Positions 57,950 through 64,000 of a DNA stretch of 64,000 nt are shown piece after piece. Source of the DNA: Rhizobium sp. C1 (GTDB lineage: Bacteria > Pseudomonadota > Alphaproteobacteria > Rhizobiales > Rhizobiaceae); the NCBI RefSeq assembly GCF_021026335.1, contig NZ_JAJNCY010000004.1, forward strand, positions 124,001 through 188,000. Direction: 5' to 3'. Both the position numbers and the translations under genes were made by a program. Position 1 is the first letter of the stretch, and the number at the start of each line of letters is the position of its first letter. The notes below the pieces were generated by a model, which was not told the DNA's origin, searched no databases, and saw only the letters and a list, made by a program, of their open reading frames with translations.

Positions 57950-58888
57950 GTGGCGAAGATTTATGAAAACATCGCCCTGATCGGTATCGGCCTCATCGGC
58001 TCGTCGATTGCGCGCGACATCAAGGCGCATGGTCTGGCTGGCAAGGTGACGATCTCGACGCGCAGCGCCGCGACCCTCAAGCGGGCGGAAGAGCTGGGCT
58101 TGGGCGACGCCTATGTGGCGGATGCGGCAGAGGCCGTGCGTGATGCCGATCTGGTGATCGTTTCGGTTCCGGTCGGCGCATCCGGCGCCGTTGCCGAACA
58201 GATTGCCGGCTCGCTGAAGCCCGGCGCAACCGTGACGGATGTGGGCTCGACCAAGGCCTCCGTCATTGCGCAGATGCAGCCGCATATGCCCGAGCATGTA
58301 CATTTCATCCCCGGCCACCCGATTGCCGGCACCGAGCATTCGGGTCCGGATGCGGGTTTTGCCGGTCTCTTCGTCGGGCGCTGGTGCATCCTGACGCCGG
58401 TTCCTGGGACCGATCCGGACGCCGTTGCCAAGCTGCGCGACTTCTGGAACGCACTCGGCTCCAAGGTCGAGGAGATGGACCCGCTGCATCACGACAAGGT
58501 GCTGGCCATCGTGTCGCACCTGCCGCATATCATCGCCTACAACATCGTTGGCACGGCCGACGACCTGGAGACGGTGACGGAATCGGAAGTCATCAAATAC
58601 TCGGCTTCCGGCTTCCGCGACTTCACGCGCCTTGCCTCCTCCGACCCGACCATGTGGCGGGATGTCTGCCTGCACAACAAGGATGCGATCCTGGAAATGC
58701 TGGCACGCTTCTCCGAAGACCTCGCCTATCTGCAGCGGGCGATCCGCTGGGGCGACGGCGACAAGCTTTTCGATCTCTTCACCCGCACCCGCGCCATCCG
58801 CCGCTCGATCATCGAGGCGGGCCAGGATACGGCTGCGCCGAACTTCGGCCGCAACGGCGCTTCTCTCGAGGTCAAAGCGGGGGAATAG
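57950..58888 (+). CDS. tyrC: Prephenate/arogenate dehydrogenase
   Basis: Oxidative decarboxylation of prephenate or arogenate in tyrosine synthesis. The 312-residue protein has the NAD-binding loop IALIGIGLIGSSIARDIKA and HPIAGTEHSGPDAG, followed by SHLPHIIAYNIV. The start is GTG 57950 (VAKIYENIAL), one base after the hisC stop, so both are one operon. The end overlaps the convergent DUF2125 gene by 17 bases. Confidence 0.92.
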   Translation: MAKIYENIALIGIGLIGSSIARDIKAHGLAGKVTISTRSAATLKRAEELGLGDAYVADAAEAVRDADLVIVSVPVGASGAVAEQIAGSLKPGATVTDVGSTKASVIAQMQPHMPEHVHFIPGHPIAGTEHSGPDAGFAGLFVGRWCILTPVPGTDPDAVAKLRDFWNALGSKVEEMDPLHHDKVLAIVSHLPHIIAYNIVGTADDLETVTESEVIKYSASGFRDFTRLASSDPTMWRDVCLHNKDAILEMLARFSEDLAYLQRAIRWGDGDKLFDLFTRTRAIRRSIIEAGQDTAAPNFGRNGASLEVKAGE

Positions 58889-59870
58889 TTCCCAGCGGAA
58901 TGATGCCGAGCGAAACGTGGCCATCACGCACATTCAGCGTAATGCTTCCGGTCTTGCTCCCGGCAGAGAGGGTTTTCAGGAGGATCGAGGCCGTGTCGAA
59001 AAGCGTGGTCGCCTGCGGAAAGCTGGCGCTCAGCGTACCGCGAAGCGCGGCATAATTCTCGACATCGATCGTGAAATCACCCGAAAGCAGGCCGTTTTCG
59101 GCGATCTTGAAAGGCCCTGACACCGCAAGCGCGCCGTCGGTGCCGAAATTGATTTCCAGACGATTGATATTGCCCTGCACAGCTTCCCCTGCGGTGATCG
59201 GCGCGCCGGATAGCACATTGCCGCGTCCGTCCAGGCGCGCATCCAGACTTGTCGAGAAGGCGGGGAGGTTTGCCGAAATCAGCGCGGTCTGCAATTTCGT
59301 CCCGTCGGAGCGCGAAGCGACCTCCAGATCCGGGCCGTTCTGGCGGACATGGAATTCCGCATGATCGCTGGTGACCTTGACCGGGCTCGGGACCGACGGC
59401 AGCGCGATCGTGCTGTCAATGGCGCCGATGAAGACCGATCCGTAATTAATGCCGGACAGATCGCCGCCAATATCACTGTCGAGGCTTTGCCAGTTGGTGT
59501 CGATGGTCGCGCCATTGGCGAGCCTCGCCTTGACGGGGCTGGAGATCGAGAACGTGGCATGCGTCGGATTTTCGACGAATGTGGTTGTGCGAACCGCTCC
59601 CGTCGTCAGGTCTATACCGGTCACGGGATCGACGAATTTCGCTGACTTGCAGACGGCGGAAATGCGCATCGGCAGGCCCCTGAGGTCGTATTCGGCGCAG
59701 TTTTCCGACACGGTCGCGCCCGGCGGAGCAACGACCGCGTTGAGATAGACCTTGGCCTGATGGGCAGCGAAATAAAGCGCAGCCCCATAAAGCACGACGA
59801 CGAGCAGAATCAGTCTGGCCCACCAGGGAAATCGGCGGCGGCGATTGACGGGCTCTTTGTAAGTCGTCAT
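58872..59870 (-). CDS. DUF2125 membrane-anchored protein
   Basis: The 332-residue protein has a basic N-terminus and one membrane segment (about 17-39), then a periplasmic beta-rich region with the NCAEYDLRGLPMRISAVC cysteine pair typical of DUF2125. Function is unknown. Start is ATG 59870, six bases after GGAG; the longer frame upstream is not supported. Overlaps tyrC tail to tail. Confidence 0.82.
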   Translation of the reverse strand: MTTYKEPVNRRRRFPWWARLILLVVVLYGAALYFAAHQAKVYLNAVVAPPGATVSENCAEYDLRGLPMRISAVCKSAKFVDPVTGIDLTTGAVRTTTFVENPTHATFSISSPVKARLANGATIDTNWQSLDSDIGGDLSGINYGSVFIGAIDSTIALPSVPSPVKVTSDHAEFHVRQNGPDLEVASRSDGTKLQTALISANLPAFSTSLDARLDGRGNVLSGAPITAGEAVQGNINRLEINFGTDGALAVSGPFKIAENGLLSGDFTIDVENYAALRGTLSASFPQATTLFDTASILLKTLSAGSKTGSITLNVRDGHVSLGIIPLGTIPPL

Positions 59871-60026
59871 GGAAAACTCCGTGTTGTGCTTGGCCTTCAG
59901 AATCGGCCAGGCTCGATCTGAACAAGACAGATTCTCGATTCGTTTGTTGTCGTTTGTCTTTTCGGGATAAACGATTTCCACTTGTCCCTGACAAACTGAT
60001 GCGTCGTTCGCATAGTGGTTCGCGAT

Positions 60027-60572
60027 ATGGAAGATTTTTGGGTCTTTGGCTACGGTTCACTGATGTGGAAGCCGGGCTTTACATTTGAGGAACGGCAGAT
60101 CGCCCGAGCCTATGGCTATCGGCGCTCGCTGTGCATCCGCTCCTGGGTGCATCGCGGCACCCGCGAGCGTCCCGGCCTCGTGCTGGGCCTCGATCGCGGC
60201 GGAAGCTGCAAAGGCGTCGCTTTTCGGGTCTCGGAACAGGAACATGACAGTGTCGTCGCCTACCTGCGTGAACGTGAGTTGGTGACAAATGTCTATCTGG
60301 AGCGCTTGGCCCCGGCCCGTCTTGCCGACGGGCGCTGGGTCAAGACGCTGATCTATGTCGCCGACCCGGCCCACGAGCAGTTCGAGCGGCCCTCAAGCCC
60401 TGAAGAGGCGGCGCATATCGTGGCGAGCGCCGCTGGCGTCTCCGGCGACAACCTGGATTACGTCCGCAACACGGTCACGCATATGCGCGATCTGGGCATC
60501 CGCGATCAGTGGCTGGAAAACGTCCTGGCCCATGCCGAAGCGGTCATGAGGCCAGCTACGACTGCGCTCTGA
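60027..60572 (+). CDS. ChaC-like gamma-glutamylcyclotransferase
   Basis: The 181-residue protein begins with the substrate-binding FGYGSLMWKPGF motif of the ChaC/GGCT fold and has RGTRERPGLVLGLDRGGSCKG-type continuation, with the catalytic glutamate expected near VAYLRERE. The likely reaction is release of 5-oxoproline from glutathione. Start is ATG 60027; a GTG four codons earlier is possible. It overlaps the convergent acyltransferase by 17 bases. Confidence 0.85.
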   Translation: MEDFWVFGYGSLMWKPGFTFEERQIARAYGYRRSLCIRSWVHRGTRERPGLVLGLDRGGSCKGVAFRVSEQEHDSVVAYLRERELVTNVYLERLAPARLADGRWVKTLIYVADPAHEQFERPSSPEEAAHIVASAAGVSGDNLDYVRNTVTHMRDLGIRDQWLENVLAHAEAVMRPATTAL

Positions 60573-61341
60573 GCTCCGCGATCCGCTTCTTCGCCGTCTC
60601 CGGCAGGATCAGATGCGGGTTGGCGTCAACCGTGTCGAGAAGACACTTGTCGCTCGCCTCTTCCATCGTCTTGACCAGATGTTCGAAGAATTCCTTCTCC
60701 TCCATCCCCGGCTGGATCGGCGGCAGGATTCGCGCAATGATGACGCCGCCCTGACGCAGCGCCTTGCGGCGCGGCCAGAAGATACCGGCCTGATGAACGA
60801 CTGGCACGACCGGCATCTGCAGATCGCGATAAAGCCGCGCAATCCCGTATTTGTAGACCGGTTCGGCTCCCGGCGGGCGGCGTGTGCCTTCCGGGTAGAT
60901 GATCAGCTGGCGGCCGGTCTTCATTTCCTTCAGCGTCCGGGTCATGACCTCGGCCATCGCCTTTCCGCGGGCGGAGCGGTCGATGCCGATCATGCGTTGC
61001 TTGGCGACATACCAGCCGAAAACCGGAATCCAGAGCAGTTCGCGCTTGAGGATGTAAAGCGGGTCTTCGATATGCGGCAGAAAGGCGAACGTGTCCCAGA
61101 AGGTCTGGTGCTTCGGCGCAAAGATGAAGGCGCCCTTGGGCAGATTTTCCAGCCCCTCGATCCGGACCCGCGTCCCCAGCACGACGCGCATCAGCCACAG
61201 ATTGGAGCGCGCCCAGAACTTGGGAACGAAATAGGCCTTCTTGCGCGGAAGAATGAAGTAAATCGGTGTGAAGATGATCATCTCGGCGATGAACATCATG
61301 TAAAACAGCACATTGAAAATTATCGACCGGATCACGATCAT
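60556..61341 (-). CDS. plsC: 1-acyl-sn-glycerol-3-phosphate acyltransferase (PlsC-like)
   Basis: The 261-residue membrane-bound acyltransferase makes phosphatidic acid or related lipids. It has an N-terminal hydrophobic segment (about 5-32), the catalytic KHQTFWDT (the H-x4-D motif) and the YPEGTRRPPG motif that holds the phosphate. Start is ATG 61341 with GGAAGA upstream. The family has several members in rhizobia, so the exact acyl acceptor is inferred. Confidence 0.88.
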   Translation of the reverse strand: MIVIRSIIFNVLFYMMFIAEMIIFTPIYFILPRKKAYFVPKFWARSNLWLMRVVLGTRVRIEGLENLPKGAFIFAPKHQTFWDTFAFLPHIEDPLYILKRELLWIPVFGWYVAKQRMIGIDRSARGKAMAEVMTRTLKEMKTGRQLIIYPEGTRRPPGAEPVYKYGIARLYRDLQMPVVPVVHQAGIFWPRRKALRQGGVIIARILPPIQPGMEEKEFFEHLVKTMEEASDKCLLDTVDANPHLILPETAKKRIAELRAQS

Positions 61342-61554
61342 TCTTGTCTTCCGTCATGTCTTTGATGGTCGCAATCCCGCTGACGCCGTCCGTCGCCGCC
61401 TCGAAATTGCGCGCATCTGCAGCCCGTTAATCCCCGGCCCCAATGTCGCCGCAAGAGCTACACGAAAACCCTTGCGGACAAAAGCAAGCAAAGCACTTTT
61501 GTTTGTCGCGCTCGCCCGGGCGCAAGATGACAGCCGCTGAGCTCTGCCCGGTGC

Positions 61555-62244
61555 TCAGCGCTCGCCTTTGCCGCTGCGCAGGCTCGATCTGTCGGGCGTG
61601 AAGAGATGCGCGCGGATCGTTGCCCCGACCAGCTTCACATATTCGGAAAGCATTGCCTTGACGACCTCCGGCATGGCCATCCAGTTGGTCGACTTCAGAT
61701 CGGTATAGACGATCGGATAGCCTATATATTGCGTGTCCGGGTCGATGCGGTGCAGCTCGAGAAGGCTGCGCGGCATGTGATAGTTGCTGGTGACGACGAG
61801 AACGCGGCGATAATTATGCGCGCGCACCCATTTGGCCGTTTCCAGCGCGTTGCCCACCGTGTCGATGGCGTCGTAGCCGAGATCGACACAGCAGACGAAC
61901 AGGCTCTGCGGCGCACGCGTCATCTCGCGGATGCGCGCCGCCGACGTGTCGGGATGCACGCCGGAAATGAGGAGCCGCTGGCCAGTGCCGGTTTCCAGAA
62001 GATTGACGGCCTGATCGATGCGCTGGGTACCGCCTGTCAGCACAACGACCGCATCCGCCTTGGGCTTTTCGGCCGGCGTCAGGCCCGCCACCGTGTCGGC
62101 AAAGCGCAGAAAGCCGCCAAACAGAAGCCCCACCAGAATGAGCACGACATAGCTCAGCCGGCGCAGGAAAACGCGATGGAACGGCCGCGTGGGCTGCCAG
62201 ACGCCCCGCCCCTGTCGCTGATCTCGTGTGTTCACACTCGGCAT
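61555..62244 (-). CDS. YdcF-family (DUF218) membrane protein
   Basis: The 229-residue protein has one membrane helix (about 29-47) and a DUF218 domain: ADAVVVLTGGTQRIDQAVNLLETG, LLISGVH, and the conserved acidic/histidine set in VVTSNYHMPRSLLEL. Members such as SanA/ElyC affect envelope synthesis, but the chemistry is unknown. Start is ATG 62244. It follows ftsX in the same direction after 45 bases. Confidence 0.83.
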   Translation of the reverse strand: MPSVNTRDQRQGRGVWQPTRPFHRVFLRRLSYVVLILVGLLFGGFLRFADTVAGLTPAEKPKADAVVVLTGGTQRIDQAVNLLETGTGQRLLISGVHPDTSAARIREMTRAPQSLFVCCVDLGYDAIDTVGNALETAKWVRAHNYRRVLVVTSNYHMPRSLLELHRIDPDTQYIGYPIVYTDLKSTNWMAMPEVVKAMLSEYVKLVGATIRAHLFTPDRSSLRSGKGER

Positions 62245-62289
62245 GTCAGCACCCTGTGATCCGTTTGCGGCGCGTCGCGGATAGTGACT

Positions 62290-63291
62290 TCATGAGTTCA
62301 AGCCGTCACTGCGGGCCGGATCGGAACGGATCTGGTCGATCTCGTATATGGTACGCATCACCGTCAGCCGTGCGGTCAGTGTGGTGAGACCGGCAATCAG
62401 GAGCATTGTCAGGGCAATGCCGAAATAGCCGAGCCAGCCGACGGAAAACGTGCCGAAAAGCGCCGTCGCCTGATCGCTGGCCGGCGTTGCCAGCGAACGC
62501 GACTGCCACCAGGACGCGATCATGAAGAAGAGCGCGGCAAGCGCACTGCCCGCACCCGAGCCTTTGAGGCTGATGATCAGAAAATGCTTCTGGAATTCGT
62601 TGGCGACGAAGGAGGCTTCTGCGCCGACGAAATGCAGCACCTCGACGATATGACGATTGCCGGACAGCGCGCCGCGGGTCGCAAAGATAACGGTGAGCAC
62701 CATGGCGGAGAAGACAAGGATCAGAACGCCCGTGCCGATCATGACCGTGGTGCGTGCCATGGAGACGAGGCGGTTGACCCAGGTGCGGTGATCGTCGAGC
62801 GAGGCCTGCGGGATCTTCTTCGACAAGGCGTCCCGCAAAGCCTCGAAATCAGGCGGTGCGCTTTCGTCGATGGTCACGATGACCAGACGCGGCACGGGAA
62901 GCTCATCGATATTGAGGCTCGCGCCGAGCCAGGGCTCAAGGAGGCGCGAAGTCGCCTGCTTGTCCATGATCGTCGCGCCGGTGACCCCGACAAAGGAGGA
63001 GGCGATGTTGCGCGCCTCGATGAGCGCCTTTTCCATGTCGAGACCGTCGTCCGGCTTGATCTGGATGGTGATCTCGCGCGAAATCTGGCTCTGCCAGCTC
63101 GCCGCCGTGGCGCGGACCATGCTCACGCCGCCCAGCGTCAGGCAGGCCAGAAACGACATGATGGCGATGACGGCCAGGAGCGCACTGCCCTGAACATTGG
63201 CCGACGGCACGATCGGTCCGTGCGGACGGGTCTTCACATCGCCTGGCCTCTTCCGTTCCGGCGGCGCCGGTGTCTTCTCCGCCACGCTCAT
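62290..63291 (-). CDS. ftsX: Cell division ABC-type membrane subunit FtsX
   Basis: The 333-residue protein has a cytosolic N-terminus, a first helix (about 38-60), a periplasmic domain (about 62-200) and three more helices in the C-terminal half, the FtsX layout. With FtsE it controls periplasmic murein hydrolases during division. The start is ATG 63291, overlapping the ftsE stop (ATGA). Longer frames upstream are antisense to or within ftsE in another frame. Confidence 0.92.
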   Translation of the reverse strand: MSVAEKTPAPPERKRPGDVKTRPHGPIVPSANVQGSALLAVIAIMSFLACLTLGGVSMVRATAASWQSQISREITIQIKPDDGLDMEKALIEARNIASSFVGVTGATIMDKQATSRLLEPWLGASLNIDELPVPRLVIVTIDESAPPDFEALRDALSKKIPQASLDDHRTWVNRLVSMARTTVMIGTGVLILVFSAMVLTVIFATRGALSGNRHIVEVLHFVGAEASFVANEFQKHFLIISLKGSGAGSALAALFFMIASWWQSRSLATPASDQATALFGTFSVGWLGYFGIALTMLLIAGLTTLTARLTVMRTIYEIDQIRSDPARSDGLNS

Positions 63292-63947
63292 GAGAAGATA
63301 TCCAGCCGGCCTTCGGACAGGATCATCCGGCGGGCATCGACCTGATCCATCAGGGCAAAATCGTGGGTGGCGATGAGAACGGCGGTGCCCTGCCGGTTCA
63401 GCTCGCGAAAGAGCCCGAGCAGGCGACGCGCCATGGGTGGATCGACATTGCCGGTCGGCTCGTCGGCAAGCAGGATTTCCGGCCGGTCCATCAGTGCCCG
63501 GGCAATCGCGGCGCGCTGCTTCTCCCCGCCCGACAAAACCGGCGGCAACACGTTGATACGCTGGCCGAGGCCGACCCATTTCAGAAGTTCGATGACGTCG
63601 CTGCGATAGGTATGCTCCTCCTTGCCACGCACGCGCAGCGGAAGCGAGACATTCTCGTAGGTCGTCAGATGATCGAGCAACTGGAAATCCTGAAAGACGA
63701 TGCCGATGCGCCGGCGCAGCATGGGCAGGTCTTCGCGGGGGATTGCGGCAATGTCGCGGTCGAACATGCGGATGAGCCCGCGCGTCGGCTTCAGCGACAG
63801 AAACAAGAGTTTCAGAAGCGTCGTCTTGCCCGCGCCAGAGGGACCGGTCAGAAACTGGAAGGAGCTCGCCGGGATATCAAAGGTGATGTCCCGGAGGATT
63901 TCCGGTCCCAGCCCATAGCGCAATCCGACATTTTCAAAATGTATCAC
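63288..63947 (-). CDS. ftsE: Cell division ATP-binding protein FtsE
   Basis: The 219-residue ABC ATPase has Walker A GPSGAGKTT (35-43), the Q-loop FQDFQLLDHLTTYENV, signature LSGGEKQR and Walker B ILLADEPTGN. I start at GTG 63947 (VIHFENVGLRYG), which gives the standard FtsE length and N-terminus. A TTG at 63980 would add 11 residues. It is upstream of and coupled to ftsX. About 50 further bases to the window edge show nothing definite. Confidence 0.94.
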   Translation of the reverse strand: MIHFENVGLRYGLGPEILRDITFDIPASSFQFLTGPSGAGKTTLLKLLFLSLKPTRGLIRMFDRDIAAIPREDLPMLRRRIGIVFQDFQLLDHLTTYENVSLPLRVRGKEEHTYRSDVIELLKWVGLGQRINVLPPVLSGGEKQRAAIARALMDRPEILLADEPTGNVDPPMARRLLGLFRELNRQGTAVLIATHDFALMDQVDARRMILSEGRLDIFS

Positions 63948-64000
63948 AGCTGATCGCGGTTCCTGATGGACGTTTTCCAAGTTGGGCGCGCCGTATCTTT

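Noticed and set aside
61313-61540. 75-codon plus-strand frame in the gap upstream of plsC
   Set aside because: It overlaps the plsC start in antisense, lacks a ribosome site and shows no family features. I see nothing else in the 213-base gap 61342-61554.

Overview
The window looks like chromosomal DNA of an alphaproteobacterium of the Rhizobiales, probably a Rhizobiaceae relative (Rhizobium/Agrobacterium-like). The evidence is the high GC content, the gene families and their order (fabA-fabB-fabI; rimP-nusA-ylxR-infB...rbfA-truB; pcaQ facing pcaD; hisC-tyrC; ftsE-ftsX), a YlxR/L7Ae fusion, a MctP-type symporter, and several short dispersed palindromic repeats typical of rhizobial intergenic DNA. 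No rRNA, tRNA, CRISPR array, prophage or intact insertion sequence was recognised.

Layout. 1-5.5 kb: unsaturated fatty-acid genes fabA, fabB, fabI (+), then a small LuxR-type HTH protein, an AraC-type regulator and rsmC (-). 5.6-20.6 kb: RNA and translation block on the minus strand (pnp, rpsO, truB, rbfA, infB, ylxR, nusA, rimP). It is interrupted by an MFS gene and a DUF3311-mctP symporter pair between rpsO and truB, and by two YcxB-like membrane proteins between rbfA and infB. rimP has a sigma70-like promoter followed at once by a very stable intrinsic terminator, which suggests attenuation. 20.7-29.7 kb: an MFS exporter with a C-terminal extension, a divergent methyltransferase/HTH pair with twin operators, a CitE-like lyase, leuD, a glycosyltransferase, a flavoprotein and a lipoprotein hydrolase. 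29.9-34.4 kb: polA, then an arsR-arsC-arsH operon that lacks an efflux pump and has an apparently leaderless, self-operated promoter.

34.7-48.6 kb: a secreted EF-hand protein and the protocatechuate branch of the beta-ketoadipate pathway. It comprises pcaQ, pcaDCHG, pcaR, pcaIJF and pcaB, which together take protocatechuate to succinyl-CoA and acetyl-CoA. pcaB is not in its common place beside pcaDCHG but lies after pcaF. A DinB/TetR pair, an orphan RES protein and a large chemoreceptor sit between the two pca blocks. 48.7-56 kb: mixed housekeeping genes, including an AGE epimerase, rpmB and a YhhQ-type queuosine-precursor transporter. The transporter's 5' leader folds like a preQ1-I riboswitch with the start codon inside the pseudoknot; this is the observation I rate highest. 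56-64 kb: a vapBC toxin-antitoxin pair, hisC-tyrC, a DUF2125 protein, a ChaC-like enzyme, a PlsC-like acyltransferase, a YdcF-like protein and ftsX/ftsE.

All functions are read from sequence motifs and remembered family features; no database search was run. Many genes appear to use TTG or GTG starts, and the start choice is explained where it matters.
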